Shown here one piece after another: positions 33,658 through 45,224 of a stretch of 64,000 nucleotides of DNA. Within the stretch, counting starts at the first letter, position 1; the number at the start of each line of letters is the position of its first letter. The position numbers and the translations under genes were made by a program. The notes beneath the pieces are model-generated. The model ran no database searches. It saw only the letters and a program-made list of their open reading frames with translations, and was not told the origin of the DNA. The DNA comes from Gordonia soli NBRC 108243. GTDB lineage: Bacteria > Actinomycetota > Actinomycetes > Mycobacteriales > Mycobacteriaceae. The stretch lies in the NCBI RefSeq assembly GCF_000334455.1, contig NZ_BANX01000018.1, forward strand, positions 46,278 to 110,277, written 5' to 3'.

Positions 33658-34365
33658 TCAGGCGCGGTGCCCGACCGCGGCCGCCGCTGCCTGCGCGCGC
33701 AGGGCTTCGACGGCCACCCCGGGGTCGGACGCACCGTAGACGGCCGATCCCGCGACGAAGCAGTCGACACCCGCCTCCGCTGCCTGCTCGATGGTGTCGG
33801 CGTTGATGCCGCCGTCGATCTCCACCGTCAGGCGCAGCTGCCCGGAGTCGACGATCTTGCGGATGGCCCGAACCTTGTCGAGCACCTCGGGGATGAACTT
33901 CTGGCCGCCGAAACCGGGCTCGACGCTCATGATCAGCAGGGTGTCGAAGTCGCGCAGGATCTCGAGGTAACCGTCGAGCGGGGTGCCCGGCTTCAGACTG
34001 AGTCCCGCCGCTGCTCCGGCTGCACGGATGTCTCGCGCGACAGCACTCGGGTCATCGGTGGCCTCGGCGTGGAACGTCACGTTCGCAGCACCGGCCTCGG
34101 CATACGGCGGTGCCCAGGTACCGGGATCTTCGATCATCAGGTGGCAGTCCAACGGGATGTCGGTGGCCTTGAGCAGACTCTCGACCACCGGCAGGCCCAG
34201 GGTGAGGTTCGGCACGAAGTGAGCGTCCATCACGTCCACGTGCAGCCAGTCGGCTCCCGGCCGATCCTCCGCGGATCCGACCGCCGCGGCCTCGGCGGCG
34301 AGGTGCGCGAAGTCGGCGGACAGGATGGACGGTGCGATCATCGGCGTGCGGCCGGGTGCAGACAT
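33658..34365 (-). CDS. rpe: Ribulose-phosphate 3-epimerase
   Basis: 235 residues, a TIM barrel with metal/catalytic residues in [47 protein letters not shown] and [10 protein letters not shown]. It links the oxidative and non-oxidative pentose phosphate branches by converting ribulose 5-phosphate to xylulose 5-phosphate. The ATG start has TACAAT seven bases upstream and no ribosome site, predicting a leaderless mRNA. The C-terminal 20 residues are Ala-rich. Followed by ribD. Confidence 0.96.
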   Translation of the reverse strand: MSAPGRTPMIAPSILSADFAHLAAEAAAVGSAEDRPGADWLHVDVMDAHFVPNLTLGLPVVESLLKATDIPLDCHLMIEDPGTWAPPYAEAGAANVTFHAEATDDPSAVARDIRAAGAAAGLSLKPGTPLDGYLEILRDFDTLLIMSVEPGFGGQKFIPEVLDKVRAIRKIVDSGQLRLTVEIDGGINADTIEQAAEAGVDCFVAGSAVYGASDPGVAVEALRAQAAAAAVGHRA

Positions 34366-34372
34366 GGTGACG

Positions 34373-34378
34373 ATTGTA
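34373..34378 (-). promoter_or_regulatory. -10 box (TACAAT) for leaderless rpe
   Basis: TACAAT on the minus strand is a near-perfect sigma-A -10 hexamer, ending seven bases before the ATG of rpe. It is the strongest of the leaderless-type promoters in this window. Confidence 0.6.
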
Positions 34379-34446
34379 GGGCGCGCATGTGTCGCGACCG
34401 CGCACCATCCGGTCGACCCGGACGATGGGTCCGAGTGGGCCCCAGC

Positions 34447-35814
34447 TCAGGCGTCGACGGTCAGGGCGGCCAGGAACATGGCGTCCGTGCCGTGCAGGTG
34501 TGGCCACAGCTGCACCGACGGCCCGGCCCCGACATCGTCCACGCCGACCTCTGAACGCGCATCGAGCTGACGCAGAGCGGGATTGGCGGCAAGGGCCGCG
34601 CCGATGACCTCGGTGGTCTCGGCCGGATGCGGTGAGCAGGTCGAGTACACGATGACACCGCCGGGTCGGATGAGACGTACGGCCTCGTCGAGCAGTTCAC
34701 GCTGGAGTTCTACGAGGGTGACCACATCGTCGGGGGTCCGACGCCAGCGTGCCTCCGGTCGGCGCCGCAGCGAACCGAGTCCGGTACACGGGGCGTCGAG
34801 CAGGATGCGGTCGTATCCCGGGTCCAGATCGGTCTGACGGGCGTCGGCGACGCGGACGGTGACCGGGAGGTCTCGGGTCACCTTGCGCACGAGTTCCGCA
34901 CGGTGCTCGGACACCTCGATGGCGTCCAGGTGCGCACCGTCGATGTCCGCGATCGCACCGAGCAGGGCCGCCTTCCCGCCGGGGCCGGCGCACATGTCCA
35001 GCCACCGGCCGTGGTCGTCGGCGAGCTCGAACTGCGTCAGCGCCCGCGCGACCGACTGACTGCCCTCGTCCTGCACACCCGCGTAACCCTCACGCACGGC
35101 ATCGATCTGGCCCGGGTCACCGCCGGGAAGGTAGACGCAGTACGGCGACCATCGACCCGGGTCGCCGCCGGAGACCAGCGCCAGTTCCTCGGCGGTGATG
35201 AGCCCGGGGCGCGCGACCAGGTGGACCGGTGGGCGTTCGTCGTCGGCGGCGAGGGCCGCCTGCAACTGACCGGCCGAGCCGCCGAGCGCGTCGACGAAGA
35301 CCTCGGCGATCCAGCGCGGATGGGCGTACCGGAACGCGAGGTTGCCGACCAGGTCAACGGCCATGGATGGCGCCAACTCGTCGACCCAGAGGTCCTCGTC
35401 GCGCTGGGAGACCTTGCGCAGCACCGCGTTCACGAACCCCGACGGCCCCATCCCGGCCTCGGAGCGGATCAGGTCCACCGAGGTGGAGACGGCCGCGTGC
35501 GACCCGATGCGGGTACGCAGCAACTGATAGGTGCCCAACCGGAGGACATCCAGGACGGCTCCGTCGATGTCGGCGACCGGACGTCGCGCCGCCGACTCGA
35601 TGACCGCGTCGAGGAGGCCTTGTGCACGGGCCGCGCCGTAGGTCAGTTCGGTCGCGAGCGCGGCATCCCGACCGGTGATCCCCCGCTCGCGCAGCAACTT
35701 CGGCAGCAGGATGTTGGCGTAGGCAGCTCGTTCCCGAACCGCCCGCAGTACGTCGCGCGCAGTCGCGCGCACCTGATCGACGGGCTTGTCACGTGTCATC
35801 GCCGGTCGCTTCAT
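34447..35814 (-). CDS. rsmB: 16S rRNA (cytosine-C5)-methyltransferase RsmB/Fmu
   Basis: 455 residues. An N-terminal NusB-like RNA-binding domain (about 10-145) is followed by the SAM-dependent methyltransferase. SAM motif I is [14 protein letters not shown]; the two cysteines needed for m5C formation lie in [15 protein letters not shown] and [15 protein letters not shown]. It methylates 16S rRNA in free 30S subunits. ATG 35812-35814 overlaps the fmt stop (ATGA); a second in-frame ATG five codons on is an alternative. The link with fmt is conserved across bacteria. Confidence 0.95.
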   Translation of the reverse strand: MKRPAMTRDKPVDQVRATARDVLRAVRERAAYANILLPKLLRERGITGRDAALATELTYGAARAQGLLDAVIESAARRPVADIDGAVLDVLRLGTYQLLRTRIGSHAAVSTSVDLIRSEAGMGPSGFVNAVLRKVSQRDEDLWVDELAPSMAVDLVGNLAFRYAHPRWIAEVFVDALGGSAGQLQAALAADDERPPVHLVARPGLITAEELALVSGGDPGRWSPYCVYLPGGDPGQIDAVREGYAGVQDEGSQSVARALTQFELADDHGRWLDMCAGPGGKAALLGAIADIDGAHLDAIEVSEHRAELVRKVTRDLPVTVRVADARQTDLDPGYDRILLDAPCTGLGSLRRRPEARWRRTPDDVVTLVELQRELLDEAVRLIRPGGVIVYSTCSPHPAETTEVIGAALAANPALRQLDARSEVGVDDVGAGPSVQLWPHLHGTDAMFLAALTVDA

Positions 35815-36758
35815 GCGAGCTCCGCCCCGTCGGTCAGTCGCGCGCCGCGCGCCCAGTCGGCGGCAGGCATCTGCTTCTTGCCCGGCGGCTGCACCCAGCC
35901 CAGACGCACCGGAGTCGACGATGTGCCCACGAAGACATCACGTTTGGTGATCGCGAGGGTCGCGATCGACAGGTCGGCGGGGGCGGTGGGATCGGAGTCG
36001 GTGTCGACCACCACAACCGGCCCGACCTTGACACGCTGGTCGGCGAAGGTCGTCCACGCGCCGGGAGCCGGGGTGTGTGCCCTGATCTGCCGATCGATGA
36101 TGTGCGCGGGGAGTTCCCAACGCACGCGCGCTTCCTCGACCGTGACCTTCGGCGCATGCGACACCCCGGCCGTGGACTGCGCCACGGGGGTGAGACGACC
36201 GGCGGCGACGCCGTCGATCGTCTGCTCGAGGAGCTGGGCACCCGAGACGGAGAGTCGTTCCAGGACAGCACCACTCGTGTCGTCCGGACGAAGGGTCTCG
36301 GTGATGACCCCGAAGACCGGTCCGGTGTCGAGCCCTTCCTCGAGACGGAAGGTGCTGGCGCCGGTCACCTCGTCCCCCGCCGCGATGGCGGCCTGGACCG
36401 GCGCCGCACCCCGCCACGCGGGCAGCACCGAGAAGTGCAGGTTGATCCAGCCGTGTGCGGGGAGGTCGAGCAGGCCCGCGGGCACCAGACCTCCGTAGGC
36501 GACCACGGCACCGACGTCGGGCCGCCAGTCGCGGAGTCGGTCGAGTACACCCGGATCACCGAGGCGGCGCGGCGTGAGGACCTCGATGTCGTGCTGGTCG
36601 GCGAGTTCGGCGACCGGCGACCGGACCACTTTCCGCCCACGCCCGGACACCGCGTCGGGTCGTGAGATCACACCGACGATCTCGTGCCGCGGCGAGTCGA
36701 GGAGCAGTCGGAGCGACGGCACCGCGACCTCCGGTGTGCCGGCGAAGACCACCCTCAT
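35811..36758 (-). CDS. fmt: Methionyl-tRNA formyltransferase
   Basis: 315 residues from the ATG at 36756-36758. It formylates initiator Met-tRNA. The N-terminal domain binds 10-formyl-tetrahydrofolate, with the catalytic motif [22 protein letters not shown] and the following [17 protein letters not shown]. The C-terminal OB-like domain binds tRNA. The frame is open nine codons further upstream, but [16 protein letters not shown] is the family start. It lies 49 bp after priA and overlaps rsmB. Confidence 0.96.
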   Translation of the reverse strand: MRVVFAGTPEVAVPSLRLLLDSPRHEIVGVISRPDAVSGRGRKVVRSPVAELADQHDIEVLTPRRLGDPGVLDRLRDWRPDVGAVVAYGGLVPAGLLDLPAHGWINLHFSVLPAWRGAAPVQAAIAAGDEVTGASTFRLEEGLDTGPVFGVITETLRPDDTSGAVLERLSVSGAQLLEQTIDGVAAGRLTPVAQSTAGVSHAPKVTVEEARVRWELPAHIIDRQIRAHTPAPGAWTTFADQRVKVGPVVVVDTDSDPTAPADLSIATLAITKRDVFVGTSSTPVRLGWVQPPGKKQMPAADWARGARLTDGAELA

Positions 36759-36807
36759 GCGACCCCTTCCAGATGTCGACGCCACGCCTGTCGCGGCGGC
36801 CGTGTGT

Positions 36808-38817
36808 TCATCCGATGGTAGGCGGGTCCACCTGCACGCGGATCGGCCCGGTCTCGTGATGGGTGTTGCGGCGGACCTGGGCGCCGACGAGTGCCTCCGA
36901 CAACGCCCGGCCGGTCCGGCGCGGCACCCGGACGAGGATCCGTTCGGCCTCTCCCTCGATCTGCTCGCCCCGATCGCCGCCCGCGGGTGGCCGCACCCCC
37001 GGTGGCAGGGGCACCGGGCCGAGGAGTTCTGCGCCGTCGGGCAGTTCGATGGTGTCGGCGAACGAGGTGATCATCTCCGGTGAACCGTCGATGGACGCCA
37101 TCGTGACAGCCGGCGGAAAACCCAGCTCGACACGTTGCGCCAGTTCATGATCGGCGAACCCGACCGGGTCCCAGCGGATCACCGCCTGGACCGCAGGCAG
37201 GGTCGCGTCTGCCACGACGACGAGCGTGCCACCGTCGCCGTGCGGCCGCACCAGCGTCCCCACCGCCATCCACCGCCGGACCGCATCCTCGGTGGCGCGC
37301 AGGTCCTCACGGTCGAGTTGCGCCCAGGTGTCGACGATCACGCCCGCGCCGTAGCCACCGTCGGCGACCGGCTCGGCCCCGGGGGTCGCGACCACCAACC
37401 GTGCGCCGGTGGGGATCTCGTCGGCCACCGTGTCGCCACCGGAGGTGGTCACCGGGACCCCGGCGAACGCGCGACCGAGCTCTTCGGCGGTGCGTCGAGC
37501 ACCGGTGGTCAGGGCCCGCACCCGTCGGCCACCACACGTCGGGCACCGGAAGGCACGCTCGGGCCTGCCGCACCATCGACAGTCGACCGCCCCGTCCGCG
37601 TGGACCTGCAACGGTCCATGACACGCACGGCACCGCGCGTGGGTCCGGCACCGTTCACACGCCACCGACGGGATGTATCCGCGACGAGGGACGCTGACGA
37701 GCGCAGGCCGATCGTCGGCGAGCGCCTTGCGGACGGCGTCGAACGCGACCGCGGGCATCCGGGCAGATCGGGCCAGCGGATCGCGTGCGATGCGGTTGTC
37801 CTCGTCACTCAACGCGATGACATGCGGACTGCGGGCGCGGACGTCGACGCGCTCGGCGACGAGATCGTTGGCCCACCCGGCGGCGACGAGTGCATGTGCC
37901 TCTGCGGTACGGGCGTGCCCGCCGATGACCAGTGCCGATTTCTCGAGGTGCGATCGCAGCACCGCCACTTCACGCGGATGCGGATACGGTGCGCGTGGCT
38001 CGACGAGGCTGTCGTCGCCGTCGTCCCAGACCACGACCAACCCGAGGTCGGCGACCGGGGCGAAGATCGCACTGCGGGTGCCGAGCACGACCGACGCTGC
38101 GCCGCGTCGGATGGCGAGCCAGCGGCGGTATCGGGCGGTCGGTCCGAGACCGGCCGCCAGGGTGACGCAGCGATCGCCCAGCAGGGGCGAACACGCGGCG
38201 GCCACCCGATCGAGATCGCGCTGATCGGGCACCACGATGATGGTGCCGCGTCCGGCTGCTGCGGTCCGCGCGGCGAGTTCGGCAAGTCGGGTCGGCCAGT
38301 CCTCACCCGGCGTCGCCTGCCAGATCGCGCGCGGATGGTTGTCGGACAGCGATGTCAGAAACGAGTCGGCGTGGGCATAGGTATCCCATCCCTCGCCGTC
38401 GGGCACGCCGACCACCGATTCGGGAGGCGGCGTCTCCTCTTTCTCGGTGCGCGCGTGCCGGGGCGGGATGGCGAGCCGGATCACATCCGACATGGTTCCC
38501 GCGTATCGGTCGGCAACCGCCCGGCACAGCTGTGCGAGTTCAGGTGTCAGGACCGGTTCGGCCGAAACGACACGCTCCACCCAACCCAGCTTGCCTTCGT
38601 GTGCGCTCTCGTCGATGCGATCGAGGAGGTACCCGTCGACGAGCCGACCGGCGAATCGGACGCGTACCCGCACCCCGGGTATCGCGTCGGCGTCCTGATC
38701 CGTGTCGATCAGGTAGTCGAACGGACGATCCAGATGCGCCAGCCCCAACATCGGCAGCACTGTACCGATGGGGCGCTCGGAGGCCCGCTGCCGCGCGCCC
38801 GAGGTGCGCGGGCTCAC
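36808..38817 (-). CDS. priA: PriA-like primosomal protein N', helicase motifs degenerate
   Basis: 669 residues from a GTG at 38815-38817. The N-terminal 3'-DNA-binding domain ([17 protein letters not shown]) and the central zinc-binding cysteines ([17 protein letters not shown] ... [20 protein letters not shown]) are intact. The Walker A region reads [17 protein letters not shown] with no GK[T/S], and the expected DEEH box reads [14 protein letters not shown] hydrolysis is therefore unlikely. The same loss is typical of actinobacterial PriA, so it may be a structural replication-restart loader rather than a helicase. It lies 27 bp after metK and 49 bp before fmt. Confidence 0.9.
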   Translation of the reverse strand: MSPRTSGARQRASERPIGTVLPMLGLAHLDRPFDYLIDTDQDADAIPGVRVRVRFAGRLVDGYLLDRIDESAHEGKLGWVERVVSAEPVLTPELAQLCRAVADRYAGTMSDVIRLAIPPRHARTEKEETPPPESVVGVPDGEGWDTYAHADSFLTSLSDNHPRAIWQATPGEDWPTRLAELAARTAAAGRGTIIVVPDQRDLDRVAAACSPLLGDRCVTLAAGLGPTARYRRWLAIRRGAASVVLGTRSAIFAPVADLGLVVVWDDGDDSLVEPRAPYPHPREVAVLRSHLEKSALVIGGHARTAEAHALVAAGWANDLVAERVDVRARSPHVIALSDEDNRIARDPLARSARMPAVAFDAVRKALADDRPALVSVPRRGYIPSVACERCRTHARCRACHGPLQVHADGAVDCRWCGRPERAFRCPTCGGRRVRALTTGARRTAEELGRAFAGVPVTTSGGDTVADEIPTGARLVVATPGAEPVADGGYGAGVIVDTWAQLDREDLRATEDAVRRWMAVGTLVRPHGDGGTLVVVADATLPAVQAVIRWDPVGFADHELAQRVELGFPPAVTMASIDGSPEMITSFADTIELPDGAELLGPVPLPPGVRPPAGGDRGEQIEGEAERILVRVPRRTGRALSEALVGAQVRRNTHHETGPIRVQVDPPTIG

Positions 38818-38844
38818 CGGAGCACCGGGCGGCGCGGACCGCGA

Positions 38845-40053
<1,209 letters not shown>

Positions 40054-40358
40054 CGGTTCCTCTCAAGGTCGGCCCGGGCCGGTGCGGCGACGCACAGCGA
40101 GATCGGTGCGGGCCGTGTCGTGGGTGGTCCTGGTGTGGCGGTGGTCGGTCGGCGCCGGTGCGCGGCGACCTGGTGGTCCGTGTGTCGAAAGTCTTCGTGC
40201 ATGTTCTACCGCTTCACCGACATCGGTGTCGATGCCGGTCATCGCGGTCGTCGGCGCCCACGCCGGGGTCGGCGACCGGAACGGGAGGCCGTGGTCGGGC
40301 CCCTGAGTGGATTCCAACCTACACACCCGTGATGACGCGGTCGCCGGCCGCGGTGCGG
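40054..40358. other. Spacer between coaBC and metK, no feature recognised
   Basis: These 305 bp lie between two minus-strand genes. I looked for a SAM riboswitch, because metK follows, and found no conserved SAM-I, SAM-II or SAM-IV core. A minus-strand frame of 87 codons (40063-40326) is Pro/Thr/Arg-rich without family resemblance and is not accepted as a gene. A metK promoter is expected here but no clear -10 box stands out. Confidence 0.5.
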
Positions 40359-41618
40359 TCAGCGTCGACGACCATCAGGCACCAGCGTGCGGACCTGGTC
40401 AAGGATTCGGCTCGCCATGAGGGTTTTGGACCCCAGCGGCAGGGCTGTCTCGGATCCCGTCGACGAGAGCAGCCACCCGGTGTTGTCCTCGGTGCCGAAC
40501 GCCTTGCCTTCTCCCACCGCGTTGACCACGAGGAGGTCGCATCCTTTGCGCCCGAGTTTCGCTCGTCCGTGGTCGAGGACTCCGCCGTGTTCGTCACCGG
40601 TCTCCGCGGCGAATCCGACGATGACCGTCTCGGCCGGGATCCGGCCTTCGGTGCGGCTCTCGACGAGTCCACGGAGGATGTCGGGGTTGGTGGCGAGTTC
40701 GATGGGTGCCGGACCGGCGGCGCCCTTCTTGATCTTGGATTCGGCCACGCTGGTGGGCCGGAAGTCGGCGACCGCGGCCGCCATGATCACCACGTCCGCC
40801 TCGGCCGCGCGCTTGGTCATCTCGTCGGCGAGTTCGGTGGCGGTCGCGATCCGGACGACCTCGACCCCCGCGGGATCACCGGGTTCGGCCGTCGATCCGG
40901 CGACGACGGTGACCTGCGCTCCGCGCTGGGCGGCTGCTCGTGCCAGTGCGAACCCCTGCTTGCCGGAGCTGCGGTTCCCCAGGAAGCGCACCGGGTCGAG
41001 TGGTTCGCGGGTGCCGCCGGCAGAGATGACCACGCGAACGCCGGCGAGGTCGTACGGGAGGGCATCGGCGCGCTCCATGAGCAGTTCGCCGAGGAGTGCG
41101 ATCTCCTGCGGGTCCGGAAGCCGGCCCCGACCGCTGTCGGCACCGGTGAGGCGCCCGGACGCGGGGGTCATGACGGTCGAACCGTGCGATCGGAGGGTCG
41201 CGATGTTGGCCTGGGTGGCCGGATGCTCCCACATCTCGGTGTGCATCGCCGGGGCGAACAGCACCGGACATCGCACCGTCAGCAGGGATGCGGTCAGGAG
41301 GTCGTCGGCGCGCCCCACAGCCGCGCGCGCCATCAGGTCGGCGGTGGCCGGTGCGATGACCGCGAGGTCGGCGCCCTGCCCGAGGCGAACATGTGCGACC
41401 TGGTCGACATCGGAGAAGACGCCGGTGGTCACCGGGTTGCCGCTCAGCGCCTCGAAGGTGGCGGAACCGACGAACTCGAGGGCTGCGGGAGTGGGGACCA
41501 CACGCACGTCATGGCCTGCCTCGGTGAAGTGTCGGATCACCGAGCAGACCTTGTAGGCGGCGATCCCGCCACCGACCCCGACCAGGATTCGACGGCGCGA
41601 TGCGCCAGGCGTCGTCAT
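40359..41618 (-). CDS. coaBC: CoaBC, phosphopantothenoylcysteine decarboxylase/synthetase
   Basis: 419 residues, bifunctional coenzyme A enzyme (formerly dfp). The N-terminal flavoprotein decarboxylase (about 8-180) has VGVGGGIAAYK and PAMHTEMWEHPATQANIATL with the active-site residues. The C-terminal CTP-dependent ligase (about 190-415) contains ISAGGTREPLDPVRFLGNRSSGKQG and VIMAAAVADFRP. ATG 41616-41618 is 11 bp from the rpoZ stop, so both are on one message with gmk and perhaps mihF. Confidence 0.95.
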   Translation of the reverse strand: MTTPGASRRRILVGVGGGIAAYKVCSVIRHFTEAGHDVRVVPTPAALEFVGSATFEALSGNPVTTGVFSDVDQVAHVRLGQGADLAVIAPATADLMARAAVGRADDLLTASLLTVRCPVLFAPAMHTEMWEHPATQANIATLRSHGSTVMTPASGRLTGADSGRGRLPDPQEIALLGELLMERADALPYDLAGVRVVISAGGTREPLDPVRFLGNRSSGKQGFALARAAAQRGAQVTVVAGSTAEPGDPAGVEVVRIATATELADEMTKRAAEADVVIMAAAVADFRPTSVAESKIKKGAAGPAPIELATNPDILRGLVESRTEGRIPAETVIVGFAAETGDEHGGVLDHGRAKLGRKGCDLLVVNAVGEGKAFGTEDNTGWLLSSTGSETALPLGSKTLMASRILDQVRTLVPDGRRR

Positions 41619-41629
41619 CGCCCTACCGG

Positions 41630-42644
<1,015 letters not shown>

Positions 42645-42687
42645 CCTCCGACCTGCGCGACCGGCACGCTGCTGCGTCGGCGCTCGC

Positions 42688-43002
42688 TCAGGAGCTGAAC
42701 TTCTCGAGCAGGGCCTTGCGCTGACGATCACCCAGGCCACGCAGGCGGCGGGTCGGGGCGATCTCGAGCTCGGTCATGATCTCCTGCGCCTTCACCTTGC
42801 CCACCTTCGGCAGGGCCTCGAGAAGTGCGGAGACCTTCATCTTGCCCAGGATCTCGTCGTCCTCGGCGTCCTTCAGTACCTGTGCGAGATTGGTGCCGCC
42901 GCGCTTCAGGCGCTCCTTGAGCTCGGCGCGGGCCCGCCGAGCGGCAGCTGCCTTCTCCAACGCCGCAGCGCGCTGCTCGTCCGTCAACTGGGGAAGGGCC
43001 AC
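42688..43002 (-). CDS. mihF: Mycobacterial-type integration host factor (mIHF)
   Basis: 104 residues from the GTG at 43000-43002, with GGAGG six bases upstream. The sequence from [18 protein letters not shown] to the RKALLEKF end is nearly identical to the M. tuberculosis protein. It is an essential nucleoid-associated protein with a long basic N-terminal helix and an H2TH DNA-binding fold ([20 protein letters not shown]). It bends DNA and stimulates phage L5 integration. The product is read on the minus strand with gmk downstream; upstream lies a long spacer at the border of an accessory island. A TACGGT hexamer at 43147-43152 is a possible -10 box. Confidence 0.96.
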   Translation of the reverse strand: MALPQLTDEQRAAALEKAAAARRARAELKERLKRGGTNLAQVLKDAEDDEILGKMKVSALLEALPKVGKVKAQEIMTELEIAPTRRLRGLGDRQRKALLEKFSS

Positions 43003-43733
43003 GGGGTTCCTCCGTCTTTCGTGTGTTCGATCTGGACTGTCATCAGTCGCCGGGACAGCGTCTGATGGCGGTTGGCCGCTCGTGCGACCGTGGCGTTCAC
43101 CAGTGGTGATCGGCCACCGCCGCCCGCATGTGGTGCGGCGAAAGCGACCGTACCCACGTGAGCAGGCATTTGCGAGTGCCACCCCTTCATTTCCGCGGTG
43201 TCGCGGTCCTGTAGGTTGCGCTTCCCCGCTCGGTCCTCGTGGATGTGCGCCGTGGCCCACCCTACGCGTCCGCTCCGACACCGTGCTCGAGAAATGCCTG
43301 GTCAGCGCTGTCACGACGACAGCACCCCGACCCGACGGCCGGCGCCGACGCACGCCGCCTGCCGTCGCCTTCCCGTGGGACGTGTGTGACGGGAGTTGTT
43401 GTCGACGAATTCACCGGATTCGATTCCGTTTGGGCGTGTCGCGAACTGCCCTACACCTGCTGTTTTGCTGTCCGACGAGCGTGCTATAGCCCATCCCGGA
43501 GGGTCCGTCCGGCGTCTGTTCGCCCCCACGCGGGCTGCGTCCACCGACGCGGGTGTCGGGACACCCGCGCTCGCGGAGAGGACCCGCGTCGGCGACCAAC
43601 GGGACACCTCGCGGCCCTGTCATCCGGTCGAGGGAACCGATCCGTGTCCTCCGAGCGTCCAATCGAACGGCTGCCAGAAATTTGTGTGCTCGGTCGGGGG
43701 TCGTCCGGGGCTGAACGATGAGGAGAACGGTTC
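43003..43733. other. 731-bp divergent spacer at the island border
   Basis: No convincing gene lies here on either strand; the frames present are Arg/Pro/Ser-rich high-GC shadows. It must hold the mihF promoter (minus strand) and the promoter of the plus-strand secretion cassette. The part from about 43390 to 43490 is visibly richer in A/T, with TTGCTG near 43464 and TATAGC near 43484, a weak plus-strand promoter candidate with a short spacer. Nested palindromes lie at 43545-43591. Unknown regulatory RNA or decayed sequence are both possible. Confidence 0.5.
43548..43569. repeat. Perfect 10-bp inverted repeat upstream of the cassette
   Basis: CGCGGGTGTC and its complement GACACCCGCG are separated by GG, giving a 22-bp near-perfect palindrome. 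An alternative pairing joins CGACGCGGGT (43545-43554) to ACCCGCGTCG (43582-43591), excluding the first. The two mutually exclusive hairpins, 165 bp before the cassette, look like either an operator or an RNA switch. Confidence 0.6.
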
Positions 43734-44021
43734 GTGGATGTCGACGTCGAGAGAGTGTTCGCGCTCGCCAGTGCGACGGCGGGACATGCGCTGACGCTCA
43801 AGAACCAGAAGCCGCTGGCGGGTGGGACGAACGCCAACAAGGGATCGGGGACCTCCGAGGTCACGCGCAGTCTCGCGGATGCAGCGAAAGCCCTTGATCG
43901 CGTCCTCGAGTATCACGTACGCAGACTCGACGACCTGTCCGCCAAAGCCGTCCGCGGCGGAGAGTTGTATCAAGAAACCGAGGCGCGGAACGCGGAACGC
44001 CTCGCGACCGGGCACAACTGA
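43734..44021 (+). CDS. Small helical type VII-secretion-like partner protein
   Basis: 95 residues from a GTG with AGGAGA seven bases upstream. It is predicted almost entirely helical, with a Gly/Asn/Lys-rich break (GGTNANKGSGTS, about 30-41) between a short first helix and a long second one. This is the helical-hairpin size of WXG100/DUF2563-like proteins. The end, LYQETEARNAERL, resembles the C-terminal F-x2-x-D-x2-NA-x2-L of mycobacterial ESX-associated small proteins. There is no tryptophan and no signal peptide. The stop codon TGA shares one base with the next ATG (TGATG), so the two products are co-translated and probably pair before export. Assignment is by size, context and weak motif, not a firm family match. 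Confidence 0.6.
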   Translation: MDVDVERVFALASATAGHALTLKNQKPLAGGTNANKGSGTSEVTRSLADAAKALDRVLEYHVRRLDDLSAKAVRGGELYQETEARNAERLATGHN

Positions 44022-45223
44022 TGGCGGACGACCGTTACACGGTGGGTGTGGTTCGTTCGTGGGACTTCGATTCCGCGCAGACTGTCGCCGCGGGCATGTC
44101 GGAGAAGTCCGGCGAACTCCTCCAGGTCGGCAACGCGACCGGTTCCGTAAACGACTCCTCCGGCGACTACTGGAAAGGATTCGGCGGCGGTGAGGCGCGA
44201 TCGGCGGCAGCCGTACACCGCGAAGAGCTGTCCCGATCGGCGAAGGTGGTCGGCGCCGTCGCCGACACCGCGTCCTCGGCGATCAGAGTTCTCGACGCCG
44301 AAGTCACCACCCTGCGCGCGAAGCTGCAGGAGGTCGACGATTCCGAGTACGAGTTGTCGGTGACCGATGAGGGAAAGGTGTACTCGCGCAAGTCCAACGC
44401 CCAGTGGAAGGAAGAATGGGGCTTTCGCACCGTGTACAAACTTCCCGCCAAGGAAGCTGACGAATTCATGCTCACCGAAGAGATAACGACCGGTCTCGCA
44501 CGGATCAAGGAGGCTGATCAGAACGCCGGCGAGAAATTGCGTGGCTGGTTGGAGAAACTCAGCGACGGAGTCAAGAAAGGCGTCGTCGCGCAGCCGTCGG
44601 ACCCCCGACTCCGGCGGATCCTCGCCGACTATCAGACGCGGACCTCACACGGAGCACCACGGCTGTGGCCGGATCCGACGACAATGGCCCGCCTCAAACA
44701 CCTGGGTGTGAGCATGGAACCGAAGTTGCTGACACCGGAAGAGATCTCGATGCTGAAGAAGCTCGTCCTCACGAGTCCGGGCGCTGCCCTAGCGGGCAAG
44801 CCGACAATCGGCGATTTTCAGAGGATCGAGAACGAGGCCAAAGCCGCTGCCGCCGCCAGGTTTCCAGAGGAGCTCGACGACGGAAAGGGGGACGCCTTCC
44901 GGCATGCGTACTGGAATGCCCTCATGACCAAGACCTTCGGCGCAGACTGGGCTCGTCAATACGCAACCGCACACGAAGGGCTGGGTGGTCAACCGGCTCA
45001 CCGGGAGGCCATGGATCTCTACAACAACGAGACCGGACGGAAGGTCGCGGCCGCACATCCGGACGCGAGCGACGACGAACTGGCTGACCTGATCGCCTCC
45101 GAGGTACACCACGGAGCAACGGTCTCCATCGGTGGTGACGGTTACATCGACTGGACAAATCGCGTGGTCGGAGCTCCGAAAGCCGACTCTGTCGGTGTGC
45201 CGCTCCCGGCGCGAGGAGACTGA
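44021..45223 (+). CDS. WXG-type secreted polymorphic toxin candidate
   Basis: 400 residues, no signal peptide. The N-terminal ~105 residues are helical with a W-K-G turn at 51-53 (DYWKGFGGGEA), as in WXG100/LXG-type substrates of type VII secretion. A charged linker with a short beta-rich stretch (106-150) and helices follow. The C-terminal domain (about 265-385) has an ordered set of conserved-looking polar residues: Asp291/Arg294/His295 in GDAFRHAYWNALM, His318-Glu319 in YATAHEG, Asp332/Asn335/Asn336/Gly339/Arg340 in MDLYNNETGR, and His363-His364. This resembles DUF6973-type domains found at the C-terminus of bacterial toxins (recalled, not searched). Catalytic activity is unknown. No ESX machinery is nearby, so export would use a system elsewhere. 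A lipoprotein gene starts two bases later and may give immunity. Confidence 0.65.
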   Translation: MADDRYTVGVVRSWDFDSAQTVAAGMSEKSGELLQVGNATGSVNDSSGDYWKGFGGGEARSAAAVHREELSRSAKVVGAVADTASSAIRVLDAEVTTLRAKLQEVDDSEYELSVTDEGKVYSRKSNAQWKEEWGFRTVYKLPAKEADEFMLTEEITTGLARIKEADQNAGEKLRGWLEKLSDGVKKGVVAQPSDPRLRRILADYQTRTSHGAPRLWPDPTTMARLKHLGVSMEPKLLTPEEISMLKKLVLTSPGAALAGKPTIGDFQRIENEAKAAAAARFPEELDDGKGDAFRHAYWNALMTKTFGADWARQYATAHEGLGGQPAHREAMDLYNNETGRKVAAAHPDASDDELADLIASEVHHGATVSIGGDGYIDWTNRVVGAPKADSVGVPLPARGD

Positions 45224-45224
45224 C

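Noticed and set aside
40063..40326. 87-codon minus-strand gene before metK
   Set aside because: Pro/Thr/Arg-rich, no ribosome site, no recognised similarity.
40054..40358. SAM riboswitch before metK
   Set aside because: No conserved SAM-I or SAM-IV core blocks could be found on the minus strand.
43239..43721. 160-codon plus-strand gene in the island spacer
   Set aside because: Arg/Pro/Cys-rich composition and lack of a ribosome site suggest chance; it runs into the real 43734 start region.
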